This document shows positions 1 to 9,412 of a stretch of 64,000 bases of DNA, in pieces. The stretch's first letter is position 1. Each line of letters opens with the position of its first letter. The stretch comes from Paludibacteraceae bacterium. Its GTDB lineage: Bacteria; Bacteroidota; Bacteroidia; Bacteroidales; Paludibacteraceae. Location: positions 1 to 64,000 of the forward strand of contig JAFZLC010000009.1 of the NCBI GenBank assembly GCA_017551675.1. Reading direction: 5' to 3'. The translations under genes were made by a program, and so were the position numbers. The notes beneath the pieces were generated by a model. That model did not search any database. It saw nothing but the letters and a program-made list of their open reading frames with translations, and was not told the origin of the DNA.

Positions 1-410
1 CAGATCGGGACGACGGAAAAAGAAGTTTCCGCTGTGCACGCCACCCATGCTACAGCCTGTCACCAATGCTTTGTAGCCAAACGAATTGTTAAGTTGTACA
101 GCACGAGCAAAAAGTTCCTCGGTGATATACTTGAACCAACGCTCCTGTTGTTCGATTCGATAGCGAGGATTTCCATTCTCATCGCTCCAAGTCTCCAAGT
201 CGATACTATCTGGGGTGACCAACATCAGTTTCCCAGAGTTAATCCAAGGCTCCAACTCATTCACCATTCCAAAGCTCTCAAAATCATAGAATCGTCCATT
301 CTGAGGTGCAAAAGCAAAGGCCAACTTACCTCCTGGTCTTCCGTAGGTTTTGAACTCCATATCTCTCCCAAGATAATGGCTATATTCTTTATAGTAATTA
401 ATCTCCATTC
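1..410 (-). CDS. putative alpha/beta-hydrolase esterase, partial (runs off the left edge)
   Basis: Reading the minus strand from an ATG at 410 gives an open frame to the window edge with no stop (MEINYYKEYSHYLGRDMEF at the start). About 15 residues before the edge it has a GCSMGG motif, the G-x-S-x-G nucleophile elbow of serine esterases. The next residues, GVHSGNFFFRRPDL, fit the helix that follows such an elbow. The gene starts 13 bp after the stop of the ATP-grasp gene on the same strand, so the two are probably cotranscribed. Its substrate cannot be told from this fragment, and the catalytic Asp and His would lie outside the window. Confidence 0.7.
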
Positions 411-423
411 CTAAATAGTTAAG

Positions 424-1614
424 TTACTTTTGCTGGTGTACAAATTTAATAAACTCTAAAGTATTCTTCAAATCCGCCGCATAGGCCGTGTACATCTGAT
501 TTCCCATCTGAGGGACCATCATGTCTGGCATACGCTCGCACATGAGCATTTTGTCTCCATAACGTTCCATAATCTCCTCATGGGTATGCACATAATCATG
601 AATATCGCGACGAGAAGCAAAGACACAGTATTGATGGTTGTTGCTATCTGGTAGAAGGCGTTTATTGAATGTCACCATATCAGCCCAAATCTGATAGACG
701 TCAGTACTATGTGCCCAATTCATCATATCAGGTGTGTAACCACCTGCAGGACGCATATTGACCTCCAAACCCACGAAACCGCCTTTTTTACCAAGGCCTG
801 GTTTATCTGAAGACAATCTGAAAAATTCCAAATGCACGAAACGACTTTGCACTTCAAAAGCTTTTACGGCAGCACGGCCCAATCGTCGAAGTCCAGCAGG
901 CAGATCAGATGCCGTGTAATACATCAAATCCAACTGATATTTTACGATGTCAGCTACCGATGGTGGCCAAACTGTCATGCTTTCGAAAAGAGGATTCCCC
1001 TCATTGTCAACGATAGCATCGTAAGAGCAAATGTCGCCTGTCACGAACTCCTCCAAAACATAGGGGAAATCAGGTTTACGTTTGAAAAAATCCCTTAACT
1101 CATCTTCGTTTGTGATTTTAAACGTATCTGTCGCTCCCACTCCTATTTCCGGCTTCGCAAAGATAGGATATCCAGTAAGTTCAGCAAATTCCAAAGCATT
1201 TTTTATCGTCGTGACTTGTTGTATTCGAGCCACAGGCACTCCAGCCTTACGATAAAATTCCTTCATCTGATATTTGCTTTTGTAATTAGCAATTTTATCA
1301 GATTTTATGCCTGTATTGATATTAAAATCAGTACGAAGACGAGCATCCTGTTCTAGCCAGAACTCATTGTTGGATTCAATCCAATCGATTTTGCCATATT
1401 TGAACGAGAAGAAGGCAACAGCTTTAAACATCTGCTCATAATCCTGCATTGAATCCACCTTGTAATACTCAGTCAATGAACTCTTAAGATTATCATTCAA
1501 AGCATCATATGGACAATCACCTATGCCAAGGACATTCACCCCGTTTCTTTTTAACCGGTCACAAAAATTCCAATACGTGTATGGAAAGTTTGGAGATATG
1601 AAAATAAAGTTCAT
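424..1614 (-). CDS. ATP-grasp family carboxylate-amine ligase-like protein
   Basis: This protein of about 396 residues has the ATP-grasp layout. An N-terminal Rossmann-like region (MNFIFISPNFPYTYWNF) is followed by a central ATP-binding segment (GYPIFAKPEIGVGATDTFK, then VLEEFVTGDICSYD). A metal/ATP-binding end follows (GLEVNMRPAGGYTPDMMNW), where the E and N of VNMRP are the usual Mg ligands. Enzymes of this fold join a carboxylate to an amine or thiol through an acyl-phosphate. I chose the ATG at 1614 because homologous proteins begin at this beta-strand and the 13 extra upstream residues look unrelated. It lies at the end of the sulfur gene block, 140 bp after a cysteine-synthase-like gene, so a Cys-containing peptide is a possible product. 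That link is inference only. Confidence 0.75.
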   Translation of the reverse strand: MNFIFISPNFPYTYWNFCDRLKRNGVNVLGIGDCPYDALNDNLKSSLTEYYKVDSMQDYEQMFKAVAFFSFKYGKIDWIESNNEFWLEQDARLRTDFNINTGIKSDKIANYKSKYQMKEFYRKAGVPVARIQQVTTIKNALEFAELTGYPIFAKPEIGVGATDTFKITNEDELRDFFKRKPDFPYVLEEFVTGDICSYDAIVDNEGNPLFESMTVWPPSVADIVKYQLDLMYYTASDLPAGLRRLGRAAVKAFEVQSRFVHLEFFRLSSDKPGLGKKGGFVGLEVNMRPAGGYTPDMMNWAHSTDVYQIWADMVTFNKRLLPDSNNHQYCVFASRRDIHDYVHTHEEIMERYGDKMLMCERMPDMMVPQMGNQMYTAYAADLKNTLEFIKFVHQQK

Positions 1615-1753
1615 ATTTTTTGTTTTTAGACAGTCAGATACTAAACTCCGCAAAAAAGGTATGAGATTTGCGATTTGTTTGGATTCTCCTACACACGATA
1701 AAGAAAATGATTACCTACAAATTTAATTTTGCAGGCAATCCCATATCCTTTGT

Positions 1754-2737
1754 CTATTCCTCAAACAAATGCGTTGACAAGTATCTCAAGCCTGTATCAG
1801 GCAAGAGGACAACAATATTCTTTCCCTTGAACTCTTCACGCTGAGCCAGTTGAGTAGCAGCATAGAGAGCTGCGCCTGACGAGGCACCAACCAACACACC
1901 ATCCTTCTTCGCCAAGAGACGAGCTGCCTCGTAAGCTTGGTTGGTGTGAATCTCAAAATAGCCGTCATATACCTTACGGTCCAAGTTGGCAGGGATATAC
2001 TCCTCCTTGGTGTTCTCAAATGGATGGACACCCGTGATCTCCTCTTGGTCGGGACGTTCAGGTGATTGGAAGGAATCCTCTGTAGGCTGCACACCGAAGA
2101 TCTTCACGTTTGGATTCTTTGATTTCAAGAAATTTCCCACACCCGAAAGAGTACCTCCTGTACCAACACATGCTACGAAAGCATCCACATGACCATCAGT
2201 ATCATTCCAAATCTCAGGACCCGTAGTATGGAAGTGAACATTTGGATTAGCTGGGTTGCGAGTCTGGTCTGCAAACCAAAGATTTTTCTCTCCAGCCACA
2301 TGACGCTCCAATGCCTCCACACACTTGATGAAGTCTGGACCATACTTCTCGAAAGTCTCCACGATCTCAGGCACCTCTGAGAGTTTTACCGTCTTACCGC
2401 CCAAGGCGTGAATCACTTGGAAACGCTCTTTGGACACTTGGTCTTGGATATAAACACGGAAAGGGTACCCTTTTGCAGCTGCGATGGCTGCCAAGCCCAC
2501 ACCTGTGTTACCACTTGTCAGTTCGATGATGGTGTCACCCTTCTTTAGTTTTCCTTCTTTTTCAGCCGTCTCCACCATTGCAAGTGCGATACGGTCCTTA
2601 ACCGACTGGTTGGGATTGAAATACTCTAACTTAGCGATTAGATTAGCACCAAGATTCTTTGCTTTATTGTATCCGTTAAGTTGCAGCAGTGGGGTCTTAC
2701 CCACTAACTCTGCTATTGATTGATGAATGTTTGCCAT
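1754..2737 (-). CDS. cysteine synthase-like PLP enzyme (divergent CysK paralogue)
   Basis: A fold-type II PLP enzyme of 327 residues. The PLP lysine lies in [12 protein letters not shown], the substrate loop is LTSGNTGVGLA, and the phosphate-binding glycine loop is VGTGGTLSGVG. The C-terminus LLPDTGLRYLST is typical of CysK. It differs from the other three paralogues here by an insert around ERPDQEEITGVHPFENTKEEYIPANLD and by ELTSGNTG in place of EPTSGNTG. It may therefore use another acceptor or donor than O-acetylserine plus sulfide. The ATG at 2737 has a GGAGG ribosome-binding site about 8 bases upstream. An operator-like palindrome sits at its promoter. It is the first gene after the MetI terminator. 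Confidence 0.85.
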   Translation of the reverse strand: MANIHQSIAELVGKTPLLQLNGYNKAKNLGANLIAKLEYFNPNQSVKDRIALAMVETAEKEGKLKKGDTIIELTSGNTGVGLAAIAAAKGYPFRVYIQDQVSKERFQVIHALGGKTVKLSEVPEIVETFEKYGPDFIKCVEALERHVAGEKNLWFADQTRNPANPNVHFHTTGPEIWNDTDGHVDAFVACVGTGGTLSGVGNFLKSKNPNVKIFGVQPTEDSFQSPERPDQEEITGVHPFENTKEEYIPANLDRKVYDGYFEIHTNQAYEAARLLAKKDGVLVGASSGAALYAATQLAQREEFKGKNIVVLLPDTGLRYLSTHLFEE

Positions 2738-2767
2738 ATAATAACCTCCATTTTTTGTTTTACGATG

Positions 2768-2811
2768 CAAAGATAAAACAAATTTTTTATTTACATACTA
2801 TTTTGGTAGGT
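2768..2811 (-). promoter_or_regulatory. promoter with Rrf2-type operator, cysteine-synthase-like gene
   Basis: On the minus strand a TATCTTTG box (2768-2775) matches the Bacteroidota -7 element TAnnTTTG. An imperfect palindrome, ACCTACC-AAAAT-AGTATGT, lies at 2793-2811 where the -33 element would be. Two other sulfur genes in this window show the same palindrome at the same distance from their -7 boxes. A weaker copy (ACCTATT-ATTTT-AGTAGTT) lies 80 bp further upstream at 2873-2891. Binding there would block RNA polymerase. The Rrf2 protein encoded at 20474 is the obvious candidate repressor, by inference. The rest of the 364-bp gap (2771-3134) is AT-rich and shows no gene. Confidence 0.7.
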
Positions 2812-3048
2812 TATATTAATATTAATAGATTATATTTTTATACATTATACTGATTTTCATTTAATTACAATTACCTATTATTTTAGTAGTTTAAAAGATT
2901 TTTTAAGATAAAAAACAAAGAACACACTGCGATTTTCATGTATGAATATGAATCGGTCAACTTTTCTAAGCTGTTACACAGAGATAGTTTGAAAGAATAA
3001 AAAGTTGATTTTTTACAAAAAACATTTGGCAAATCAGTTCAAAAACCA

Positions 3049-3092
3049 AAAAGACATCGCCCCGTTATCCATCACGGAGCAATGTCTTTCAT
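3049..3092 (-). terminator. intrinsic terminator after metI
   Basis: On the minus strand AAAGACATTGCTCCGT pairs with a matching downstream arm ending in GCGATGTCTTT, followed directly by a T-rich run. It lies about 45 bp after the metI stop and closes the porin-metQNI transcription unit. Confidence 0.75.
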
Positions 3093-3134
3093 TACAATTA
3101 ACACTATGTGGTCTTTTATATGTTCATAATCATG

Positions 3135-3797
3135 TTATTTCTGAGCCTTTGCAGAAGCTTTTTCTCCAATTGTCTGGATAATCTGTACTAGTCCAATGAG
3201 CAAAAGCACCGTAATGATCATAACATCTGTTTGGTATCGATAGTATCCGAACCGAATAGCAAGGTCACCGACGCCACCGCCACCCACAATACCGGCCATA
3301 GCCGAATAGCCCACCAACGTGACAGCCAAGACGGTCAATCCTCGTATCATGCCACTAAATGCACCTGGCAATAGGACATTAGTGACAATCCTAAACCATG
3401 TGGCTCCCATGGCTACCGATGCCTCTATCACCCCTTTGTCCACACCATGCAAATTGCCCTCCACCAAACGTGCGTAGAAGGCGATGGCAACAATACCCAA
3501 TGGTACCGATGCAGCCTCTGGTCCTATGGAGGTGCCCACCACCAACTTTGTGAAAGGCAGCAACAACACCAACAAAATCACAAACGGGGTTGACATAATC
3601 ACATTCAGTATAAAACTGACCAATAGATTGATAAGTTTATTCTGACATATATTGCGGTCGCTCGTAAGATAAGACAACACGCCAAGCGGTACACCTAACA
3701 AAATCGCCAACGCAAGCGCGATTCCACACATCTCCAATGTTTCACCAAACGCTGGCAACAGGTTACTAACCAGTTCTGAATAATTAGTTTCGTTCAT
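3135..3797 (-). CDS. metI: MetI-type ABC transporter permease
   Basis: A 220-residue inner-membrane permease of the methionine uptake family, with five or so hydrophobic segments. It carries the permease EAA-type loop (EASVAMGATWFRIVTNVLLPGA) that docks on the ATPase. Its start overlaps the end of metN by 14 bases, so the two are translationally coupled. Together with MetN and MetQ it should form the importer for methionine or a related organic sulfur compound. The length is normal for MetI (about 217). The exact substrate is not visible in the sequence. The location inside a reductive sulfur cluster allows a thioether or sulfoxide other than methionine. Confidence 0.9.
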   Translation of the reverse strand: MNETNYSELVSNLLPAFGETLEMCGIALALAILLGVPLGVLSYLTSDRNICQNKLINLLVSFILNVIMSTPFVILLVLLLPFTKLVVGTSIGPEAASVPLGIVAIAFYARLVEGNLHGVDKGVIEASVAMGATWFRIVTNVLLPGAFSGMIRGLTVLAVTLVGYSAMAGIVGGGGVGDLAIRFGYYRYQTDVMIITVLLLIGLVQIIQTIGEKASAKAQK

Positions 3798-4800
3798 TTA
3801 TCACCTCCGTTCTATATGTGTTTTTTCTCAAATAATCTAAACTCTTTTCTATTTCATCTTGCTCTCCAATCAATTGAACAATCAGAATACCAAATGGTCT
3901 GTCATTGATGTACTCAATCTTACCATGCAAAATATTCACATCAACCGCATACTGTTTCACCACGTTGGATACGATGGCATCTTCTGCTTTCTCGCCGTTG
4001 TAAACTATTCTCACCAACGGTTTCGAATAATCGTGCGTCAAACGATCCGGAAGGTCGAGGTCGAAGGTGTGCGACAAGAGTGTCTTTGTAAACTCATGCT
4101 GTGGGTTCGTAAAGACGTCAAACACATCGCCTATTTCAACCACCTCTCCACGATTCATCACCACCACACGCTGGCATATCTTTTTGACCACATCTAATTC
4201 GTGAGTGATAAGCACAATGGTAATACCGAACTTGTGGTTTATCTCTTTCAAAAGTTGCAAGACATCATTGGTGGTCTCTGGATCCAAAGCCGACGTGGCT
4301 TCGTCGCAAAGCAGAATCTTGGGATTGTTGGCCACAGCGCGGGCAATTCCCACTCGCTGCTTCTGTCCACCACTTAATGTATTCGGATAGACATTCGCCC
4401 GTTCGCTCAAACCCACAAGCTTCAACAGTTCTGGCACTCGTTGTTTAATTTCTTCTTTGCTGCGCCCTGCTATCTCCATGGCGAAAGCCACATTCTGTGC
4501 CACCGTCTTGGTGCTGACAAGGTTGAATTGCTGAAAAATCATACCGATAGAGTGACGAGCCTTTGCCAGCTCTGCCCCCGACAAACTGCCAATGTCGTTA
4601 CCATCCACAATTGTCTGTCCGCCAGTAGGAAGCTGTAACTGATTGACCGTACGAAGAAGTGTGCTCTTACCCGCTCCACTGGTGCCCACAATTCCCAAAA
4701 TTTCTCCATCCTCAACTTCGAAAGAGACATTCTTGACAGCATGCACTATCTGCCCTTTTTTATTTGGAAACGAGACACTTACATTATCAAATTTTATCAT
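3784..4800 (-). CDS. metN: MetN-type ABC transporter ATPase with C-terminal NIL domain
   Basis: The ATP-binding subunit has a Walker A motif (GTSGAGKST, about residue 39), the ABC signature LSGGQKQRV and Walker B ILLCDEATSALD, followed by the switch His in LITHELD. The last ~75 residues form a NIL domain (RIVYNGEKAEDAIVSNVV onward). In E. coli MetN this domain binds methionine on the cytoplasmic side and shuts transport down. The length of 338 residues matches canonical MetN. It sits between metQ and metI, in the order metQ-metN-metI, which is the reverse of E. coli metNIQ. Confidence 0.92.
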   Translation of the reverse strand: MIKFDNVSVSFPNKKGQIVHAVKNVSFEVEDGEILGIVGTSGAGKSTLLRTVNQLQLPTGGQTIVDGNDIGSLSGAELAKARHSIGMIFQQFNLVSTKTVAQNVAFAMEIAGRSKEEIKQRVPELLKLVGLSERANVYPNTLSGGQKQRVGIARAVANNPKILLCDEATSALDPETTNDVLQLLKEINHKFGITIVLITHELDVVKKICQRVVVMNRGEVVEIGDVFDVFTNPQHEFTKTLLSHTFDLDLPDRLTHDYSKPLVRIVYNGEKAEDAIVSNVVKQYAVDVNILHGKIEYINDRPFGILIVQLIGEQDEIEKSLDYLRKNTYRTEVINERN

Positions 4801-4881
4801 CTCTACTTTCTTTTTTGTGTGTTAAATAAATAGATGCCCGACCCTATATCGATCGGACACCTATAGAAACAAGTTGGTCTA

Positions 4882-5757
4882 TTATCTGTTTTGGATATTC
4901 CACTTGTCCACATACCATTGCGGACGTTGGAATCTGTCGTATTCATGCGTTGGATCCTCAAAATAGTTTTTGAAATCCTCCGATTCGTATGCCTCTTGCA
5001 CATCTTTCACAAACTGAGCATTTGCATCTTTCGTGTTTACGACAAACCAAATGAGAAGTTCCGAAGGCAAAGCCTCGCCAACAATGGAAGAAGAGAGCTT
5101 CAATCCAGAAGATATGGCATAGTTGCCTGGGATTACAGCAAGTGTACTACCATCCAAAGAACGTGGCAACTGAGCTGCTTCCAATGGAACAATCTTGAGT
5201 CCGAATGGGTTCTCGTCGATATCATTTTCAGTAGCCGTTTTATCATCGACCGTGGATTTTATTGTAAGCAATCCAATCGAACGGAGGAAGCGCAATGCAC
5301 GCGCAAGATTAACCGCATCATTAGGCACAGAAACAATACCTCCAGGCTGAAGTTGCGCTTTCAGTTCGTCAACATTCTTCGCCTTATATTTGTCAGAATA
5401 TAATCCGAGAGCTGCTGTAGGCACTGAGAAGGTGGCTGTCAGGTCAACTCCCTTCGTGTCACAGAAATTTTGACGATAGAGGGTGTTCTGATAGATGTTA
5501 GCATCTATCTCGTTATTCGCCAAAGCAAGGTTAGGAGTCACCCAGTCGGTGAATTCCACCACTTTCACATTGTACCCCTTCTTCTCGAGTGCAGGTTGGA
5601 TCGCTGCCTTAAAAAGGTCTGAATACGGACCAGGTGAAAAACCTACAGAGATATCTTTTCTGTCAACACTGGCTTCCTTTGATGAATTACCGCAAGAGAA
5701 AAAGGAAACTGAAGATGCTATAAATAATGCTGCTATAAATAATTTATTCTTTCTCAT
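4882..5757 (-). CDS. metQ: MetQ-type substrate-binding lipoprotein
   Basis: A 291-residue periplasmic binding protein of the NlpA/MetQ family. The N-terminus MRKNKLFIAALFIASSVSFF leads to a lipobox ending FSCGN, so it is a lipid-anchored protein. Family landmarks include ISVGFSPGPYSDLF, EFTDWVTPNLALANNEIDAN and AVIPGNYAISSG. The C-terminus is slightly extended (DPTHEYDRFQRPQWYVDKW). It binds methionine or a similar organic sulfur compound and delivers it to MetNI. Only 56 bp separate it from the upstream porin gene, so an outer-membrane-to-cytoplasm uptake route seems encoded as one operon. Confidence 0.9.
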   Translation of the reverse strand: MRKNKLFIAALFIASSVSFFSCGNSSKEASVDRKDISVGFSPGPYSDLFKAAIQPALEKKGYNVKVVEFTDWVTPNLALANNEIDANIYQNTLYRQNFCDTKGVDLTATFSVPTAALGLYSDKYKAKNVDELKAQLQPGGIVSVPNDAVNLARALRFLRSIGLLTIKSTVDDKTATENDIDENPFGLKIVPLEAAQLPRSLDGSTLAVIPGNYAISSGLKLSSSIVGEALPSELLIWFVVNTKDANAQFVKDVQEAYESEDFKNYFEDPTHEYDRFQRPQWYVDKWNIQNR

Positions 5758-5813
5758 ATATTTCTAATGTATTAAATGTTAAACAATTAATTTACTATGT
5801 TTTTATAAAAGAT

Positions 5814-7151
5814 TTAGAAGAAAAATGTTGTGGCAAAGAGTCCTCTGATAGCCGACACATTATGTGTATCTTTCACCTTTCCATGGTCAGCATAATCTAT
5901 TGTACCATAACCTGCCAAATCGTAATCGAGTTCCGCTTGAATGGTCCATTGTTTATGAGAGAATTTCAACGATGGGGATACTCTGAAGATATGATCGATG
6001 TTTTGCCATCTACCAAAGAAGTCGCCGCCAGCCAAGATGTTATCATTAAATCCTAAATTCTTTGAATAACCAACAAACAGGCTTGGTGCCCATGTCTTGC
6101 CGTATGAGAGGTTGAGCCAATACGATGTGACTTTCGAAGTGGAATAGGTGCGTCTGCCCGTTTTCTCATCTATTGATTTCACAGCGTAACCTCCTTGCTG
6201 GAAATATTCGCTCAAGTTACTACCGTATAAACCGCCCGTCTTAAGTCCGAATTTTCCTTTTATCACCTGCAAGTAATAACTTAACGCGTATGAATTTACC
6301 TTTTCATCTGTCTTATACACGCTACCATCCTCATTAGCGATTTTAGTCGCAGGGCGCAGGCTCTTGAACTCACCAAGGATTCCTGCACTAACTGTAGGAG
6401 AAACATAACGCAACTGCAAATGAAACTCTGGTGCTGGGTTCTGACGAATATCACTATTCGATGACTCTTCGAACACCGACTTATGCTCAGTTTGATACAC
6501 TCCAGCCACTACCACATTAAGGCGATCTGTCGGTTTAAAGGTATAACGTATTTGGTCTCCTCTGTTGAACTGACGAAATGGTATGCCAATATGCAATCCT
6601 GCCACGTATGGGAAAGGAACATCAGAAAAGGGGTTCCAAGCCTTACCTAAGAGTAGCTCACCCTTCTGCCAATTAAACTTCGCCCAAGCCTGACGCAATC
6701 TGACATTTACAGTGTTTCCTCCTGAGAAATCAAATTCTACGTATGCCTTGGAACTTGCCTTTCCGAGTTTTGGACCGTCTAATGTAGCCGTCAATCGGGT
6801 AGCCTGTGTGGAGAAGTTTTGTCTCACCACCTCATTCAGGTCATCGCCATTGGCGTCATAAACATGGTCTGCAGGGAAGAAACCGAAAAGTCCATCGCAG
6901 GCTCCCACAAGTTCACGATTATCCACATAATACTCAGCTCTAAGGAAACCGCCTAATTTCACCTTTATCTCATCCCCGAATCGTATGGCTGGTATCAGAT
7001 CCTTCGCAGTTTCCGAAGAAATATCTTGTGTACTCACAGTTGACACTGTTGATGATTGTCCCTTAGCAACTGTATCTGCAGGAACCTGTTGTGCATTCAC
7101 TGTTAATGCGAACAGTGAGAATAATGCTATTAGTTGATTGTATATTTTCAT
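5814..7151 (-). CDS. outer-membrane porin-like beta-barrel protein
   Basis: A 445-residue protein with a signal peptide (MKIYNQLIALFSLFALTVNA-Q), a short Thr/Ser-rich linker, then alternating aromatic-hydrophobic strands to a terminal Phe (GLFATTFFF), as expected for a beta-barrel. The barrel start (GDEIKVKLGGFLRAEYYVDNR) resembles Bacteroidota DcaP-like or trimeric porins. The gene directly precedes metQ. I infer that it supplies the periplasmic binding protein with an organic sulfur substrate. Its 236-bp upstream gap has a GCCC-AAAA-GGGC hairpin at 7336-7347 and a GGGTGT/ACACCC hairpin near 7200-7224, but no clear TAnnTTTG promoter. Confidence 0.75.
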   Translation of the reverse strand: MKIYNQLIALFSLFALTVNAQQVPADTVAKGQSSTVSTVSTQDISSETAKDLIPAIRFGDEIKVKLGGFLRAEYYVDNRELVGACDGLFGFFPADHVYDANGDDLNEVVRQNFSTQATRLTATLDGPKLGKASSKAYVEFDFSGGNTVNVRLRQAWAKFNWQKGELLLGKAWNPFSDVPFPYVAGLHIGIPFRQFNRGDQIRYTFKPTDRLNVVVAGVYQTEHKSVFEESSNSDIRQNPAPEFHLQLRYVSPTVSAGILGEFKSLRPATKIANEDGSVYKTDEKVNSYALSYYLQVIKGKFGLKTGGLYGSNLSEYFQQGGYAVKSIDEKTGRRTYSTSKVTSYWLNLSYGKTWAPSLFVGYSKNLGFNDNILAGGDFFGRWQNIDHIFRVSPSLKFSHKQWTIQAELDYDLAGYGTIDYADHGKVKDTHNVSAIRGLFATTFFF

Positions 7152-7387
7152 CTTATTGTATTCTGTTAATTATGTAAATTTTTGAAAAAATATCCCCCTG
7201 GGGTGTATCATCTTAACACACCCTCATCTGCCTTATGGCTACTATATGAGTTATCGAACGGATTATACTTTAAATAAAAACACCTACTCTCACCTATTGC
7301 CAATAAAATGCTAGATGTAAGCTTGTTAGACTTACGCCCAAAAGGGCTGTTGATGAGATTTTTATTATTGCTAACTCTGCAATGTCT

Positions 7388-8218
7388 CTACTTCTGTTTT
7401 TCGTAACTCCAAATACCCAACGACCGGCGATAGGAAGGGATGTATCTGAGAGGAACAGCCTTCAAGCTAATACGTTTCCGAATTCTTTTATACTCATCCG
7501 AGTAGTAATAATATTCGTCTTTCAATTTGAAGGAGTTACTCCATTGCTCAATCTCTCTCGGATTGTCACATCCCCAACGGAAAGTGGCTTTGGTACTTTT
7601 TACGGAATCATGAAGATGAGTTCGCTTGCTTAGATACTTGTTCATACGCTCCATATAGATCTCCGCATGATCAAAGTTATCATCAATGTTCTTAAAGATC
7701 CTTTTCACCTCTTCTTCCGTCAGATACATGGCAACGCCCTCCAAGATAAAGAGGAAATGACCGTTCGGATGCTCCGCCTTGATGGTTTTAATCCATCCGT
7801 CAGTCGTAATGTTGCCCGTAAGATACTTGTTGTCTGACGACTCCGGCAAGAATTGTCTCCTGAGGTTGATGACATCCAAGAAGTCCAATTCATATACCTG
7901 ATAATTCTTTTTAAGAGAGATGCGTTCAACACGAGGATCTAATCCACAAGCGATCAAAACCACTACCGCATCATCATACTTCGCCACAAAATTTCGTACC
8001 GCATCGTCAAAATATTTAGTTCTAAATGATATACACAATTGACATCGTACATCTGCAAAAAATTTACTAAAATCATAATCCACCATTGAAAGGATTTCTT
8101 CCGATGTTCTGTCTGTGATGATCGGATTCTTTTCTTTGGATTCCTTTGCTCTCATATAGAGAGGGATCAAGAGTGTTTCTGAAACATTCTCTTGGAATTC
8201 TGGTTTAATTTTTCTCAT
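7388..8218 (-). CDS. class I SAM-dependent methyltransferase (LCMT/PPM1-TcmP family)
   Basis: A 276-residue protein with the hallmarks of the leucine carboxyl methyltransferase-like family. These are an N-terminal SFRTKYFDD element, the SAM-binding strand VVVLIACGLDPR (about residue 87), the acidic motif YELDFLDVI, and FILEGVAMYLTEEEV after the core. Members usually methylate small-molecule oxygen or carboxylate groups. In this operon (CBS-like, CGL-like, methyltransferase; 32-bp gap) it could generate S-adenosylhomocysteine, hence homocysteine, as feed for the two upstream enzymes. It could also methylate a sulfur metabolite. Both are inference. No substrate can be read from the sequence. 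Confidence 0.8.
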   Translation of the reverse strand: MRKIKPEFQENVSETLLIPLYMRAKESKEKNPIITDRTSEEILSMVDYDFSKFFADVRCQLCISFRTKYFDDAVRNFVAKYDDAVVVLIACGLDPRVERISLKKNYQVYELDFLDVINLRRQFLPESSDNKYLTGNITTDGWIKTIKAEHPNGHFLFILEGVAMYLTEEEVKRIFKNIDDNFDHAEIYMERMNKYLSKRTHLHDSVKSTKATFRWGCDNPREIEQWSNSFKLKDEYYYYSDEYKRIRKRISLKAVPLRYIPSYRRSLGIWSYEKQK

Positions 8219-8250
8219 AATTTTATCATTTATGCAGATTAAAAATTATC

Positions 8251-9408
8251 TTATTCTAACGCTTTTCGAAAATCTTCAATCAAATCTTCTGTGTTCTCTA
8301 TACCTGCCGAAATTCGAATCAGCGTGTCAGAAATACCGTTTCTCTCACGCACCTCTTTCGGAACGGAGGCATGTGTCATGATGGCTGGTATCTCTGCCAG
8401 ACTCTCTACTCCGCCTAAGCTCTCAGCAGTTGAGAAAAGTTTTAATTTCGACAGGAAGTTTTCTGCATCTGCAAGGGTTCCCTCCAACTCAAAGGAGAGG
8501 ACTCCACCAAAGCCTGATGTTTGCGCGACAGCCACGTCGTGGTGTGGATGCGTCTTCAATCCTGGATAAAGTACTCGTCTGACCTTCGGTGAACGTTGTA
8601 GGAACTCAGCCAATGCCAATGCATTCTTCTGGTGTTGTTCCATGCGCACGGCAAGAGTCTTGGCTCCACGCAAGGTCAGATAGCTGTCGAAGGGTGAAAG
8701 AACTGCGCCAACCGCATTCTGGTTATAGGCTATCTTCTTATAAAACTCCTCATTATTCAAAACAATGGAGCCACCCAATGTATCACTATGTCCACCAATA
8801 TATTTCGTTGTGCTATAAACAACGACATCTGCTCCCAACTCCAACGGCTTCTGGAAATAAGGTGACAGGAATGTATTGTCCACCACCAATATGAGTCCAT
8901 GCTTCTTAGCAATTTGTGCAATCGCTCGTATATCAGCAATCTTCAATAAAGGATTAGTCGGAGACTCGATCCATATCAACTTAGATTCAGGCTTTATCGC
9001 CTGCTCAATGTTCTCGGGAACAGTCGCATCTACGTATGAAACTGTTATATTAAAATTTACAAATACATTACTCAACAAACGTCTCGTACCTCCATATAGA
9101 TCATCAAAACCAATCACATGATCACCTGCCTTCAGCAACGAGATAATCAATGTAGAGGCAGCTGCCAGACCCGACGAGAATGCCAATCCATAGTTAGCTC
9201 CATCCAGCGCAGCAAGCTTCTCTTCTAATGCTTTACGTGTAGGGTTAAGACTGCGGGTGTATTCATACCCTGCTGTGGGACTACCGGCCTTCCGCCTTGC
9301 AAAAGTGGTAGCCAAATGTATAGGAACAGCGACATCGCCACTTGCTCCTTCTCTGAAATCGGGCTCCTCGCCATTGTGGATAGCCCTTGTTGAAAATCCG
9401 TACGCCAT
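8251..9408 (-). CDS. cystathionine gamma-lyase / gamma-synthase family PLP enzyme
   Basis: A Cys/Met-metabolism PLP enzyme of 385 residues. The PLP lysine lies in VVYSTTKYIGGHSD (about residue 198). Upstream are YEYTRSLNPTR, FSSGLAA and the PLP-stacking Tyr in DDLYGGT. Sequence alone does not separate lyase from synthase. The adjacent gene 68 bp upstream is cystathionine beta-synthase-like, so a gamma-lyase (MccB type) that finishes reverse transsulfuration from homocysteine to cysteine is the most coherent role. The start ATG at 9408 fits the family N-terminus (MAYGFSTRAIHNGEEPD). Confidence 0.85.
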   Translation of the reverse strand: MAYGFSTRAIHNGEEPDFREGASGDVAVPIHLATTFARRKAGSPTAGYEYTRSLNPTRKALEEKLAALDGANYGLAFSSGLAAASTLIISLLKAGDHVIGFDDLYGGTRRLLSNVFVNFNITVSYVDATVPENIEQAIKPESKLIWIESPTNPLLKIADIRAIAQIAKKHGLILVVDNTFLSPYFQKPLELGADVVVYSTTKYIGGHSDTLGGSIVLNNEEFYKKIAYNQNAVGAVLSPFDSYLTLRGAKTLAVRMEQHQKNALALAEFLQRSPKVRRVLYPGLKTHPHHDVAVAQTSGFGGVLSFELEGTLADAENFLSKLKLFSTAESLGGVESLAEIPAIMTHASVPKEVRERNGISDTLIRISAGIENTEDLIEDFRKALE

Positions 9409-9412
9409 AAGA

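Noticed and set aside
34-414. 126-residue plus-strand frame at the left edge
   Set aside because: It lies opposite a minus-strand frame with a GxSxG esterase elbow and has no domain-like features.
7152-7387. SAM or cobalamin riboswitch upstream of the porin-met operon
   Set aside because: Small hairpins exist, but none of the conserved cores of SAM-I, SAM-II or cobalamin riboswitches can be seen.
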